Source of the DNA: Alcanivorax limicola
Lineage (GTDB): Bacteria > Pseudomonadota > Gammaproteobacteria > Pseudomonadales > Alcanivoracaceae
Direction of reading: 5' to 3'
NCBI RefSeq assembly: GCF_019931215.1
Contig: NZ_JAIOUB010000004.1
Span: 124,001 to 188,000 of the forward strand
DNA length: 64,000 bases
Shown here one piece after another: positions 44,149-53,624 of this stretch. The notes beneath the pieces were generated by a model, which was not told where the DNA came from, searched no databases, and was given only the letters and a program-made list of their open reading frames with translations. Positions within the stretch are counted from its first letter, which is position 1; the number at the start of each line of letters is the position of its first letter. A program made the translations under genes and the position numbers.

Positions 44149-45924
44149 TCAGAACGCGTCGGCGGCCAGGCCCATAATGGCATCGCTGCCCGCTTCCAGC
44201 TGCGCCACCAGGCTGTGCGCCCGGGGCAACAACCGCTGGAAATAGAAGCGGCCGACCAACAACTTGCTCTCGCCAAACTGATCATCACGACCCGCTGCGG
44301 CCTGCATCATGCGCGCCCACAACCAGGCGTAGGTCACCAGCCCGAACAGATCCAGGTATTCCACCGCAGAGGCATTGACCGCATCCGGGTCGCTGCTGGC
44401 GCGCTCAAGCAGTTGGGTCGTTGCCTGCTCCAGCAAGCCCAATGCCTCTTCCAGCTTCGGTGCCACCGACGCCAGTGCGTCACTGCCACCCGCCTCGGCC
44501 AGCCATTCACGCACTTCGGCGATAAAGCGGCCGGCTGAAGCACCGCCGTTACGCACAACCTTGCGGCCCGCCAGATCCAGTGCCTGGATACCGTTGGTGC
44601 CTTCGTAGATCTGGGCAATACGTGCGTCACGCACAAACTGCTCCATGCCCCACTCACGCACATAACCGTGGCCGCCCAGCACTTGCTGCCCGATGATGCA
44701 GGTTTCCAGGCCGCGATCGGTGAAGAACGCCTTGGCCACCGGTGTCAGCAGCGCAACGCGATCGTCCGCCAGCTTGCGCGCTTCAGCATCTTCAGAAAAC
44801 TTGGCGATATCCAGTTGCATGCCGAGATACGAAGACAGCGCACGGCCGCCTTCATTCAGGGCACGCATAGTCAGCAGCATGCGCCGCACGTCGCCGTGCA
44901 CGATGATGGGATCGGCATTGCCATCCGGGTTCACCGGGCCGCTGGCAGCGCGCCCCTGCACCCGGTCACGGGCGTATTCCACAGCGCTCTGGTAGCTGAT
45001 TTCGCCCAGGCCGAGACCTTGCAGGCCGATGGACACCCGCTCGTAATTCATCATGGTGAACATGGCCGCCAGCCCCTGATTCGGCTCACCGATCATCCAG
45101 CCCCGGGCACTGTCGAAATTCATCACGCAGGTGGCGGAGCCCTTGATGCCCATCTTGTGCTCGATGGAACCGCACGCCACACCGTTACGCTCACCGATGC
45201 TGCCGTCTTCATTGACCAGGAATTTCGGCACCAGGAACAGGGAAATGCCTTTGCTCCCCGCCGGCGCATCCGGCAGTTTGGCCAGCACCAGATGGATAAT
45301 GTTATCCGTCATGTCGTGCTCGCCACCGGTGATGAATATCTTGGTGCCGCTGATCAGAAAGCTGTCATCCGCCTGGGGTTCTGCCTTGGTGCGCATGATG
45401 CCCAGGTCCGTGCCACAGTGCGGTTCGGTCAGGCACATGGTGCCCGCCCATTCCCCGGAGTAGATCTTCGGCAGATAGGTCTGCTTGAGTGACTCGGTGG
45501 CGTGGGCATCCAGACACAGGCAGGCGCCGTTGGACAGCAGCGGGTACAAGGCCAGCGACGTATTGGCGCTGTGAATCATTTCCTCGAACAGCACGGCAAG
45601 CATTTTCGGCATGCCCTGGCCGCCGTATTCCGGATTACCGGACAGCGCCGTCCAGCCATTTTCCGCCATGGTGCGGTAAGCACTTTTGAAGCCTTTCGGC
45701 GTGGTGACCACGCCATTCTCGAACTGGCAGCCTTCCTCATCACCCGAGCGATTCAGCGGCAACATCACGCCTTCCACCATCTTGCCCGCCTCCTCGAGGA
45801 TGGCATGGGACAAATCACGAGTGACTTCTGCGGTGGCGGGCATGCTCGCCCAGAGTTGCTCCGACGCGAACACGTCGTCGAGGATGAACTTCATATCATC
45901 CAGCGGGGCCTTGTAGGTCGCCAT
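44149..45924 (-). CDS. Acyl-CoA dehydrogenase (about 590-residue type)
   Basis: A 591-residue FAD enzyme that oxidises acyl-CoA to trans-2-enoyl-CoA. Signatures are MCLTEPHCGTDLGIMRTKAE, ISGTKIFITGGEHDM, the substrate-binding ARGWMIGEPNQGL, QVLGGHGYVREWGMEQFVRDARIAQIYEGTNGIQALDL and an extra C-terminal domain typical of this longer family. ATG 45924 follows GGAG; the frame is open further upstream. A PsrA-type palindrome lies 80 nt upstream. It is paralogous to the gene at 47801. Confidence 0.93.
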   Translation of the reverse strand: MATYKAPLDDMKFILDDVFASEQLWASMPATAEVTRDLSHAILEEAGKMVEGVMLPLNRSGDEEGCQFENGVVTTPKGFKSAYRTMAENGWTALSGNPEYGGQGMPKMLAVLFEEMIHSANTSLALYPLLSNGACLCLDAHATESLKQTYLPKIYSGEWAGTMCLTEPHCGTDLGIMRTKAEPQADDSFLISGTKIFITGGEHDMTDNIIHLVLAKLPDAPAGSKGISLFLVPKFLVNEDGSIGERNGVACGSIEHKMGIKGSATCVMNFDSARGWMIGEPNQGLAAMFTMMNYERVSIGLQGLGLGEISYQSAVEYARDRVQGRAASGPVNPDGNADPIIVHGDVRRMLLTMRALNEGGRALSSYLGMQLDIAKFSEDAEARKLADDRVALLTPVAKAFFTDRGLETCIIGQQVLGGHGYVREWGMEQFVRDARIAQIYEGTNGIQALDLAGRKVVRNGGASAGRFIAEVREWLAEAGGSDALASVAPKLEEALGLLEQATTQLLERASSDPDAVNASAVEYLDLFGLVTYAWLWARMMQAAAGRDDQFGESKLLVGRFYFQRLLPRAHSLVAQLEAGSDAIMGLAADAF

Positions 45925-46004
45925 GTGCACTTCTCCACGAATTTGGCCGGTGGCAAATTTTAAGCAGGTCGGCATGCCGGTGACAGGGCTATTTGTGACT
46001 CACC

Positions 46005-46024
46005 GTTCATACGAGCGTTTGAAC
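46005..46024. promoter_or_regulatory. PsrA/FadR-like palindrome before the acyl-CoA dehydrogenase gene
   Basis: GTTCATAC-GAGC-GTTTGAAC is a 20-bp imperfect palindrome (one mismatched pair). It shares form and flanking sequence (ATTTGTGAC at the same distance) with the site at 49745. Confidence 0.6.
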
Positions 46025-46063
46025 CGCTCCCGAGCGTTTCACCATGATGGCGTCTCGGGAGCG
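46025..46063. repeat. 10-bp inverted repeat after the YdgA-like gene
   Basis: CGCTCCCGAG and CTCGGGAGCG are perfect arms around a 19-nt loop, 28 nt beyond the YdgA-like stop. No T-run follows, so it is not a typical rho-independent terminator. Confidence 0.6.
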
Positions 46064-46090
46064 ATGCAGAAGTGAAAGTGCCGTCAGATC

Positions 46091-47674
46091 TCAGTAGTCA
46101 GACATGTCCAGCCAGTCTGACGCACCGGGGTAGATGCCGATTTCGTAGCAGTAATCCGGAATATCGTTGCTATCCGCATCCTCGCCGTAACAGGCCTCAA
46201 TATCCAGCACTGTCACGTCGCCACCGGTACGCAGCGGCGACAACCGCTCCATGAACTCCGCCGCCGTCAGCGTGCCACCGTTGAACACCAGCTCGCCATC
46301 CTTGACCGTCAGGGTCATGCCGTAGCGACCGTTGTGCAATGTCGCCAGCTCGGCGCTGACCATCTCAGCCGCAAATTCCGCTTGCCCGGCCGGCAGCAGC
46401 GTCTCGTCCACATCCAGGCTCAGGGACGCATTGACCAGATGCAGGATTTGCGCCTCGTCCAGTGACGCCTGCTCATCCAGCGGCACATTGCTACCGTTCA
46501 GGCCCTGGTAATCCACCTGCGCATTCAGTGACACCTGGCGCACACCTGCATTGTCCAGCATGAGCTGCACATTGGCGCTACTTTCCCCGGGACGCAGCAG
46601 ACGCTCGGACAGCACCACCGCCATCTCCTCAGTGAGCGCGGTCATCTGCGCAAACAGCTCGTCGGCGGACATGTCGTCAGCCAAGCCGTCGGGCTCTGCA
46701 AACAGGTTCACCATCATCTGCGATTGCAGCCGGTCGATGTCGTCGGACAACTGCTGTATACGCACCATGGCATCCCGATCAATGCCACGGTAGGCCAGCG
46801 CCATGTAGGCGTGGTCCAGCGGGATATCCAGAGAATCCGCCACCACATCCGTCAACCACAGCGACATGGTGCCGCTCAGTGCATCGCCCTCCAGCGCGCT
46901 GGTTGCATCCAGCGCCAGGTCAAAACTGGCGTGGGCATCGTCTTCCCAGGGCTGACGTGCATCGCGCCCCGCCCGAATGCCGTTCGCGCGCAGTTGCACC
47001 TGCAGGAGCGGCAGGATGCCCTCGATCATGTCAACGACATCCACGGTCATATCCACCGCAGCGATCGTCAGCTCCCCTTCCGGGCCACCGTTGAGCGCGA
47101 GCTCTCTCATGACAAGAAACACTTTGCCGGTGTCACCGGTCATGGAGGTCATATAGGCGTCCAGCTCCAGGCGCGCCAGTGAGGCACTGAATTCACCGGA
47201 TGCAAAGCTGATTTCAGGCACCCAGGCACGCACCCGGGCACTGCGGTCGAACGACAACCACGTTTCCGCGTAGAGCGGTGACTCGTCACCGAGCACGTCG
47301 GCGATCACACTGCGAATGTCGTCAGGCAGAGGCGCCATATCCAGTTCGCCGTGGCTGAACGCCAGGCCCGCCCAGGGGCCGCTGGAGGTCCACATCACAG
47401 GACCATGACGCAACGTGCTCTTGTCGCACACGTAACCGGAAAACGCGGCCAGCTTCGGCAAGGTCTCGTCTACCGTCAGGCAAGAACGTACCTGCGACGA
47501 AAAAATACCGCGACGGTACTCCACAACCCGAAAACGCAGGCCGTCCTGTCCGGGCAGCACTTCCATTTCAGCCAATGCATCCGTGTACAGGGTTTCAACA
47601 CGCGCGCCCACCAGATAGCTACTGCCAATCCACACAATGGCGACTACCAGCAGCCCGACAATGATTTTTTTCAT
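46091..47674 (-). CDS. YdgA family (DUF945) protein
   Basis: A 527-residue protein with an N-terminal membrane anchor (MKKIIVGLLVVAIVWIGSSY) and a long, mostly extracytoplasmic beta-rich body starting RFRVVEYRRGIFSSQVRSCLTVDE, as in YdgA/DUF945. Molecular function of the family is unknown; members are envelope proteins. A C-terminal acidic segment with Asp-rich ACYGEDADSNDIPDYCYEIG has a Cys pair. Lies between the two acyl-CoA dehydrogenase genes but is not obviously linked to them. Confidence 0.85.
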   Translation of the reverse strand: MKKIIVGLLVVAIVWIGSSYLVGARVETLYTDALAEMEVLPGQDGLRFRVVEYRRGIFSSQVRSCLTVDETLPKLAAFSGYVCDKSTLRHGPVMWTSSGPWAGLAFSHGELDMAPLPDDIRSVIADVLGDESPLYAETWLSFDRSARVRAWVPEISFASGEFSASLARLELDAYMTSMTGDTGKVFLVMRELALNGGPEGELTIAAVDMTVDVVDMIEGILPLLQVQLRANGIRAGRDARQPWEDDAHASFDLALDATSALEGDALSGTMSLWLTDVVADSLDIPLDHAYMALAYRGIDRDAMVRIQQLSDDIDRLQSQMMVNLFAEPDGLADDMSADELFAQMTALTEEMAVVLSERLLRPGESSANVQLMLDNAGVRQVSLNAQVDYQGLNGSNVPLDEQASLDEAQILHLVNASLSLDVDETLLPAGQAEFAAEMVSAELATLHNGRYGMTLTVKDGELVFNGGTLTAAEFMERLSPLRTGGDVTVLDIEACYGEDADSNDIPDYCYEIGIYPGASDWLDMSDY

Positions 47675-47753
47675 CTTCCCCCAACTCCCTCGATAAGGTT
47701 ATCGCGCTATCCAGCGCTTCATTCAACAAGCTGCATGATGTTACATCAAGCAC

Positions 47754-47782
47754 AAAAAAGCCCGCCAGCGGCGGGCTTTTTT
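47754..47782 (-). terminator. Rho-independent terminator of the second acyl-CoA dehydrogenase gene
   Basis: GCCCGCC-AGC-GGCGGGC flanked by A6 on one side and T6 on the other, 18 nt after the minus-strand stop. It is symmetrical and could work in both directions. Confidence 0.9.
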
Positions 47783-47800
47783 GTTACAGCGTTTGGCGGA

Positions 47801-49597
47801 TCAGAGAGCCAGCTGCTCTTCGGTGATCGCCATCAGGCAATCAACGCCACCTTCGATAGCGCCTTTGTGCGCCGCAACACGCGGCAGCAGACGCTTGAAG
47901 TAAAAGCGCGCTGTCGCCAGCTTGCCCTTGTAGAAGTCTTCTTCCGACGTCCCTTCTGCCAGTTTGGTCTGTGCCACTTCCGCCATGCGCGCCCAGAAGT
48001 AGGCCAGCGTGACGTAACCGGAGTACATCAGGTAGTCCACGGACGCGCCGCCTACTTCCTCGATGTTCTGCATCGCCTTGGCGCCGACCGCCATGGTGAT
48101 ATCACCCCACTCCTTGTTCAGACGGCTCAGCGGCTCAGCGAACTCTTTCATGTTCTCCTGCTCTGCCACGCCTTCGCAGTACTTGTGGATCACCTTGGTC
48201 CACGGACGCAGCGCTGCGCCCTGGGTCTGCAGCACTTTGCGGCCCAGCAGATCCAGCGCCTGGATGCCGGTGGTGCCTTCGTAAATCGTGGAGATCTTGG
48301 CATCACGCAGGTTCTGCTCCATGCCCCACTCGCGAATGAAGCCGCTGCCGCCGCACACCTGAATACCCAGGCAGGCAGATTCCACGCCGGCTTCGGTCAG
48401 GAACGCCTTGGCGATCGGTGTCAGCAGTGCCATCAGGCTGTCTGCTTCCTTGCGCTCGGCTTCGTCCTTGGCCAGTTTGACCTTGTCGCCCAACTGGGAC
48501 AGGAAGTAGACCAGCGCACGGCCCCCTTCGGCAAACGCCTTGGAGGTCAGGATCATACGGCGCACATCCGGATGCACGATTACCGGATCAGCAGGACCGT
48601 CCGGGTTTTTCGGGCCGGACAGGGAACGCATGGCCAGACGCTCGCGGGCAAACTCCACAGAGCCCTGGAAGGCCAGCTGCGCGTGGGCCACACCCTGAAT
48701 AGCCGTGCCGAGACGGGCAAAGTTCATGAAGGTGAACATGCAGTTCAGGCCCTTGTTCTCCGGCCCGATCAGCCAGCCTTTGGCGCCGTCGAAGTTCATG
48801 ACACAGGTGGCGGAGCCGTTGATGCCCATCTTGTGTTCGATGGAACCACAGGCCACCGCATTGCGCTCACCGACGGAGCCGTCATCGTTGACCAGAAACT
48901 TGGGCACGATGAACAGGGAGATACCCTTGGTGCCCGCCGGTGCTTCCGGCAGACGCGCCAGCACGATGTGGACGATGTTGTCAGCCATGTCGTGCTCACC
49001 GGCAGAAATCCAGATCTTGGTGCCAGAGATCTTGTAGGTGCCGTCAGCCTGTGGCTCTGCCTTGGTGCGCAGCAGACCCAGGTCAGAACCACAATGCGGT
49101 TCGGTCAGACACATGGTGCCGGTCCAGTGACCGCTGGTCAGTTTCGGCAGGTAGGTTTCTTTCTGTTCCTGGGTGCCGTGCTCTTCGATCGTGGCAACAG
49201 CGCCATGGGACAGGCCCGGGTACATGCTCCACGCCCAGTTGGCAGTACCGGTCATTTCAGAGATCGGGATACCGGCAGAGGTCGGCAGGCCCTGGCCGCC
49301 AAACTCGGGCTCGCCGCCCAGGGAAGGCCAGCCGCCCTCCACGTACTTGGCGTAGGCTTCCTTGAAGCCTTTCGGCGTGGTGACAACGCCATTGTCGAAA
49401 TGGCAGCCTTCTTCGTCGCCGGTGCGGTAGATCGGGGCCAGTTCGTTCTGGGAAAACTTCGCGCCTTCTTCCAGGAACGCGTCAACCAGCTCGCTGTTCA
49501 CCTCTTCCAGGCCGAGCTGCTGGTAATGACCGTCCAGATCCAGCACTTCATTCAGGACGAAACGCATATCGCGTACTGGGGCTTTGTAATGGGGCAT
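47801..49597 (-). CDS. Acyl-CoA dehydrogenase (about 600-residue type)
   Basis: A 598-residue paralogue of the gene at 44149, with the same order of signatures: MCLTEPHCGSDLGLLRTKAE, ISGTKIWISAGEHDM, SIEHKMGINGSATCVMNFD, KGWLIGPENKGL, CGGSGFIREWGMEQNLRDAKISTIYEGTTGIQALDL, and a C-terminal helical domain. Probably for fatty acyl-CoA of another chain length. Start MPHYKAPVRD is preceded by GGAGG. A PsrA-like palindrome lies about 150 nt upstream. Confidence 0.94.
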   Translation of the reverse strand: MPHYKAPVRDMRFVLNEVLDLDGHYQQLGLEEVNSELVDAFLEEGAKFSQNELAPIYRTGDEEGCHFDNGVVTTPKGFKEAYAKYVEGGWPSLGGEPEFGGQGLPTSAGIPISEMTGTANWAWSMYPGLSHGAVATIEEHGTQEQKETYLPKLTSGHWTGTMCLTEPHCGSDLGLLRTKAEPQADGTYKISGTKIWISAGEHDMADNIVHIVLARLPEAPAGTKGISLFIVPKFLVNDDGSVGERNAVACGSIEHKMGINGSATCVMNFDGAKGWLIGPENKGLNCMFTFMNFARLGTAIQGVAHAQLAFQGSVEFARERLAMRSLSGPKNPDGPADPVIVHPDVRRMILTSKAFAEGGRALVYFLSQLGDKVKLAKDEAERKEADSLMALLTPIAKAFLTEAGVESACLGIQVCGGSGFIREWGMEQNLRDAKISTIYEGTTGIQALDLLGRKVLQTQGAALRPWTKVIHKYCEGVAEQENMKEFAEPLSRLNKEWGDITMAVGAKAMQNIEEVGGASVDYLMYSGYVTLAYFWARMAEVAQTKLAEGTSEEDFYKGKLATARFYFKRLLPRVAAHKGAIEGGVDCLMAITEEQLAL

Positions 49598-49744
49598 TGC
49601 AACCTCCGAAGGCGTTAATTCGCGTATTGATCACTGTGGCGCTGACGACCCTGCCGCGGCAGGTCAAAAAACGAGCAGCGCTGAGAGGGGCACAATCTTA
49701 TCGCCGCCGGCAGCCGCGTCCTACCGGTATTTGTGACCCGATGG

Positions 49745-49760
49745 TCAAACAGGCGTTTGA
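49745..49760. promoter_or_regulatory. PsrA-like palindrome TCAAAC-N4-GTTTGA
   Basis: TCAAAC (49745-49750) and GTTTGA (49755-49760) form a perfect palindrome with a 4-bp spacer. The published PsrA box has the form (C/G)AAAC-N2-4-GTTT(G/C). It lies in the gap between this acyl-CoA dehydrogenase and the Trm112-like gene. The regulator itself is not in the window. Confidence 0.62.
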
Positions 49761-49858
49761 AACCACCGTTTACCTGTCTTTTTCGCTTATACTCTGCCGC
49801 GACAGGTGAATGGCTGGTGATTGGCACCAGCTGCCCGCTTTCCTGCAGGAAGCCCGTT

Positions 49859-50047
49859 ATGCTCGACAGAGAACTCCTGGACATCCTCGTCTGTCCGGTC
49901 AGCAAAGCACCGCTGGCCTGGATTGAATCCGCTGGTGAACTCCAGTGCAAAGCCAGTGGCCTGGCCTACCCGGTACGCGATGGCATCCCCGTGCTGCTTG
50001 AGGAAGAAGCACGCACCCTCAGCGACGACGAACTACGCAAGCTCTGA
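49859..50047 (+). CDS. Trm112-like protein
   Basis: A 62-residue protein of the Trm112/YcaR family: [20 protein letters not shown], then [25 protein letters not shown]. Only two of the usual zinc-binding cysteines are present (CP and QC), as in YcaR-type members. Such proteins are small partners of methyltransferases or lipid A biosynthesis neighbours. ATG 49859 follows CAGGAAG. Confidence 0.9.
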   Translation: MLDRELLDILVCPVSKAPLAWIESAGELQCKASGLAYPVRDGIPVLLEEEARTLSDDELRKL

Positions 50048-50077
50048 CACGCCATCTCTGACAAAAGGGAATTTGCC

Positions 50078-51172
50078 ATGACTCGCCTGATGTCGCCGGT
50101 ATTGACGGTTCTGCTGGCCCTGGCAGTGGCCACTTCCGCCAGCGCGGATCTCTTGCTGGCGCCGGCTGACCAGAATGAAGAGGCGGACTCATCATCAAGC
50201 AGCAATGCCACTGATGACGACACTGGTGATGACGCCACAGCCAACGCCGGCAGGAACAAGACCGCCTGCATGGACCAGTTGCTGCGCGACGCTCCGGCAG
50301 ATACGCCTGTCAGTCAACTGCGAGAATGGTGCGGCCTGAATGGCAAAGACCCCCGTCAGCGCAGTGTCGACGCCCTGCGCGCCCGCATGGCGCTGGAAGA
50401 AAGCTCCCAGTTCAACCCCTTTGTCATGACCCCGCACCGGCGCAACTACATCATGCCGGTCAGCTACTGGTCCAACCCGGAGTGGAATGACCCGGACAAA
50501 AGCGACGACAACCTCGACGCACTGGAAGCCAAGTTCCAGATTTCGATCAAGGTGCCACTGGCGACTGAAGTGTTCAAATTCTACAACGTCTACTTCGCCT
50601 ACACCCAGACCAGCTTCTTTCAGGTTTACAACGCATCACAGTCGCGACCGTTCCGGGAAACCAACTACATGCCCGAGCTGTTCGTGACCCGCGCGATCGA
50701 CTGGCAACTGGGCCCGATCGACTCCGAGCTGCTGAGTTTCGGCTATCTGCATCAATCCAACGGGCAGGACGTGCCCGTGTCACGCAGCTGGGAGCGCCTG
50801 TTTGCCTCCTATGTTGCGCGCACCGGCAACTACTACTGGGGTGTGCGCACCTGGCTCCGGATTCCGGAAAAAAGCAAGGATGATGCGGATGACCCGCGCG
50901 GCGACGACAACCCGGATATCGAAAAATACATGGGCAACTTCGACCTGACGGTGGCGCGTCCCTTTGGCAATCACGTCGCCGAGGTCATGGTGCGTAACAA
51001 CCTGCGCCGTGGCGACAACCGGGGCGCGGTGCAGCTGGACTACACCTTCCCGCTGAGCAGCCGCTTCAAGGGCATCTTCCAGGTGTTCAGCGGCTACGGC
51101 GATTCGCTGATCAACTACGACGATTACCAGAACCGGTTCAGCATCGGCATTCTGTTGACCGATACCTTGTAG
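50078..51172 (+). CDS. pldA: Outer membrane phospholipase A
   Basis: A 364-residue OMPLA-family protein: signal peptide ending near TSASAD, an acidic Ser/Asp/Asn linker, then a 12-strand barrel. Catalytic His225 and Ser227 are in GYLHQSNGQ. The third triad residue, Asn156 of E. coli OMPLA, is Glu239 here (SRSWERLF instead of SRSWNRLY), with the same 14-residue spacing from His. It hydrolyses phospholipids in the outer membrane, if active. Follows the Trm112-like gene by 30 nt. Confidence 0.88.
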   Translation: MTRLMSPVLTVLLALAVATSASADLLLAPADQNEEADSSSSSNATDDDTGDDATANAGRNKTACMDQLLRDAPADTPVSQLREWCGLNGKDPRQRSVDALRARMALEESSQFNPFVMTPHRRNYIMPVSYWSNPEWNDPDKSDDNLDALEAKFQISIKVPLATEVFKFYNVYFAYTQTSFFQVYNASQSRPFRETNYMPELFVTRAIDWQLGPIDSELLSFGYLHQSNGQDVPVSRSWERLFASYVARTGNYYWGVRTWLRIPEKSKDDADDPRGDDNPDIEKYMGNFDLTVARPFGNHVAEVMVRNNLRRGDNRGAVQLDYTFPLSSRFKGIFQVFSGYGDSLINYDDYQNRFSIGILLTDTL

Positions 51173-51268
51173 CCGATATGTTGTAGCTGGCGCCTGGCAA
51201 GGCTTCACGCCGCCTTGGCCATGCTGCGCAGACACTGACCTGACTCGATTTTCACGCAGGGGCAGGTC

Positions 51269-52027
51269 ATGACAGCGCAGCACTTCCTGGTTCAGGGCGC
51301 CAGCCGGGGCATCGGTCTCGCCATGGTGACCCGGCTCCTGGCGCGGGCCGATATTACCCATGTCTACGCCTGCAGCCGCGCCCCGCAAAACAGTTCACCG
51401 TTGCAGACACTTGCGTCCGCGCATCCCGGCCGCCTGACCCTGCTGCCCCTCGACATCACCCTTGAAGCGGATATTGTCCGTGCCGCCGCTACCGTGGGCG
51501 AGCGGCACGAGCGACTGCACGGCCTGATCAATTGTGCAGGGGTGTTGCACGACGACGCGCTGTCTCTCCAGCCCGAAAAGCGCCTGGAACAGATCGATGC
51601 CAGCGCACTGGACGCCAGCTTTCGCGTCAACACCTTCGGCCCCATGCTTCTGGCACGCCATTTTTTTCCACTGCTGAAGCACGATCAACCGGCCCGCTTC
51701 GCCACGCTGTCCGCCCGTGTTGGCAGCATCAGTGACAACGCCATGGGTGGCTGGTACAGCTACCGGGCGAGCAAAGCGGCGCAAAATCAGTTCACCCGTA
51801 CCTTCGCCATCGAAGCCCGGCGGCGGGCAAAGCAGCTGATCATTCTTGCGCTGCACCCGGGCACTACCGATACCGCGCTGTCGCAACCGTTCCAGAAAAA
51901 CGTCCCGGAGAAAAAGCTGTTCACCACAGACTTCGTCGCCGAGAGCCTGCTCAACATTGTTTTCAACGCCACGACGGAAGACTCAGGCCGTTTTATCGCC
52001 TGGGATGGTCAGGACATACCCTGGTGA
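51269..52027 (+). CDS. SDR of the C-factor (CsgA-like) type
   Basis: A 252-residue [31 protein letters not shown], active Ser and Tyr-x3-Lys in [29 protein letters not shown]. It resembles the C-factor/YhxC-type SDRs whose substrates are mostly unknown. Its last 16 bp, including the stop, are repeated directly downstream. Followed by DUF2256 and CRY-DASH genes in the same direction. Confidence 0.87.
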   Translation: MTAQHFLVQGASRGIGLAMVTRLLARADITHVYACSRAPQNSSPLQTLASAHPGRLTLLPLDITLEADIVRAAATVGERHERLHGLINCAGVLHDDALSLQPEKRLEQIDASALDASFRVNTFGPMLLARHFFPLLKHDQPARFATLSARVGSISDNAMGGWYSYRASKAAQNQFTRTFAIEARRRAKQLIILALHPGTTDTALSQPFQKNVPEKKLFTTDFVAESLLNIVFNATTEDSGRFIAWDGQDIPW

Positions 52028-52043
52028 GGACATTCCCTGGTGA
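52012..52043 (+). repeat. 16-bp tandem duplication spanning the SDR stop
   Basis: GGACATACCCTGGTGA (52012-52027) is followed directly by GGACATTCCCTGGTGA (52028-52043). The second copy adds another TGA and ends 7 nt before the DUF2256 start. Confidence 0.92.
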
Positions 52044-52050
52044 GCCAGTC

Positions 52051-52206
52051 ATGACAACGCACCGGAAACAGGATCTCCCCAGCAAGCACTGTGCTGTTTG
52101 CGGCCGACCTTTTACGTGGCGTCGCAAGTGGGCCGCCTGCTGGGACGAGGTCCGCTACTGTTCAGAGCGCTGTCGCCGGCATCGACGCGAGGCCAGACCT
52201 TCATGA
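52051..52206 (+). CDS. DUF2256 zinc-ribbon protein
   Basis: A 51-residue protein with the DUF2256 pattern: [20 protein letters not shown] followed by [11 protein letters not shown], giving two Cys pairs for a metal. Members frequently sit next to, or are fused with, cryptochrome/photolyase genes. Here its stop overlaps the start of the CRY-DASH gene (ATGA), so the two are coupled. Role unknown. Confidence 0.85.
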   Translation: MTTHRKQDLPSKHCAVCGRPFTWRRKWAACWDEVRYCSERCRRHRREARPS

Positions 52207-53624
52207 CCACGCTCTTCTGGTTTCGTAACGACCTGCGCGTTGATGACAATCCGGCGCTGCTACGCGCTTGCGCGGATGGCCGGGTGGTACCCGTCTATTG
52301 CCTTGAACGGTCTCGACGCGGCACGCATCGACAGCGCTTTCTCTGCGAGGCACTGCACGACCTGCATCAACAGCTGCGCCAACGCGGCAGTCATCTGGTA
52401 GTGCGCCATGGCGCGCCCGCCGACGCGCTGACGGCGCTCGCACACAGCGTCAAGGCACGCCGTATCGTGACCAGCTGGCAGCCCGGCACCGAGGAGGCCG
52501 AGGTGCTGGCATTGGTGCAGCGCGCGCTGCCAGACATCCCCGTGGATGTGATCGAGAACGACGGCCTGTTCCGGCGCGCCCAGTTGCCGTTTGCGCTGGA
52601 CAATTTTCCCCGCACTTTCACCGCGTTCCGAAAAAAGATCGAAGCCCATGCCGACAGCGATCTGCCGTTGGATGCACCCGATACTCTACCCCCGGTTGCT
52701 GATGCCGCGCTGGCACTCGATCAGGGGGTGCCTTCGTCCTTACACTCGTCCTTACACTCGCCCTCGCATTCCCTTTATGTCGGCGGCGAGACCGCCGCAT
52801 GGCAACGGCTTCAGCACTATTTCCGGGACAGCAAGGCGCTGCGCCACTACAAGGAAACCCGCAACGGCTTGCTGGGCATTGACTACTCCTCGAAATTTTC
52901 TCCGTGGCTGGCCCACGGCTGTCTGTCGCCGCGCCGGATCGTTGCCGAAGTGCGCTGTTTCGAAGCCGACATTGTGAAGAACGACAGCACTTACTGGCTG
53001 GTGTTCGAATTGCTCTGGCGGGAGTATTTTCGCTGGCTGTCGTTGTTTGCGGGGGCACGCCTGTTTCGCTTTCAGGGCATGCGCGAACACCCCGCGCCGG
53101 TGCCGGATTTCTCATCCCGGCGTTTCACCGCCTGGTGTCAGGGCAACACCGGTATGCCGTTCGTTGATGCCAACATGCGCGAACTCAATGCCACCGGTTT
53201 CATGTCCAACCGGGGCCGACAGAACGTGGCCAGCTTTCTGATTCATGATCTGCAACAGGACTGGCGTCTCGGTGCCGCTTGGTTCGAGCAGCAGCTGCTG
53301 GATTACGACGTGGCCAGTAACTGGGGCAACTGGGCTTATATTGCCGGCGTCGGCAGCGACCCGCGCCAGGGGCGCTGGTTCAATGTGCTGGGGCAGGCGC
53401 TGCGCTATGACCCGCAGGGGGACTATGTCAGCCACTGGTTACCCGAACTGGCGGGGCTGCCCCCGGCACGGCGGCATATGCCGTTTATCGAGAACGCTCC
53501 TATCGAGAGTACTTCTATCGAGAGTACTGCGCCTCCCCCTGCCCGCGACTACCCCGACTTGATCATTCCCGTTCCCGAAGGCTGGCGCGACACGCTGCCC
53601 CCCCGTAAAGACGCCGCAGGGTAG
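52203..53624 (+). CDS. DASH-family cryptochrome/photolyase
   Basis: A 473-residue FAD-dependent photolyase-fold protein. It has [39 protein letters not shown], the FAD-binding block [43 protein letters not shown] and [16 protein letters not shown] with conserved Asn/Trp residues. DASH proteins repair pyrimidine dimers in single-stranded DNA or act in blue-light responses. ATG 52203 is chosen because it overlaps the DUF2256 stop. The protein has two repeat-made inserts, near residues 178-190 and 430-445. Confidence 0.92.
   Translation: MTTLFWFRNDLRVDDNPALLRACADGRVVPVYCLERSRRGTHRQRFLCEALHDLHQQLRQRGSHLVVRHGAPADALTALAHSVKARRIVTSWQPGTEEAEVLALVQRALPDIPVDVIENDGLFRRAQLPFALDNFPRTFTAFRKKIEAHADSDLPLDAPDTLPPVADAALALDQGVPSSLHSSLHSPSHSLYVGGETAAWQRLQHYFRDSKALRHYKETRNGLLGIDYSSKFSPWLAHGCLSPRRIVAEVRCFEADIVKNDSTYWLVFELLWREYFRWLSLFAGARLFRFQGMREHPAPVPDFSSRRFTAWCQGNTGMPFVDANMRELNATGFMSNRGRQNVASFLIHDLQQDWRLGAAWFEQQLLDYDVASNWGNWAYIAGVGSDPRQGRWFNVLGQALRYDPQGDYVSHWLPELAGLPPARRHMPFIENAPIESTSIESTAPPPARDYPDLIIPVPEGWRDTLPPRKDAAG
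52734..52769 (+). repeat. In-frame 12-bp repeat in the CRY-DASH gene
   Basis: TCGTCCTTACAC occurs at 52734 and 52746, followed by diverged TCGCCCTCGCAT, encoding [12 protein letters not shown]. Confidence 0.85.
53486..53530 (+). repeat. In-frame 15-bp repeat near the CRY-DASH C-terminus
   Basis: TATCGAGAACGCTCC, TATCGAGAGTACTTC and TATCGAGAGTACTGC follow in tandem, encoding repeats of Ile-Glu-x-x-x. Confidence 0.9.

Noticed and set aside
47351-49618. 755-residue plus-strand open frame opposite the acyl-CoA dehydrogenase and YdgA-like genes
   Set aside because: Antisense shadow; the minus strand encodes a full acyl-CoA dehydrogenase with all signatures.
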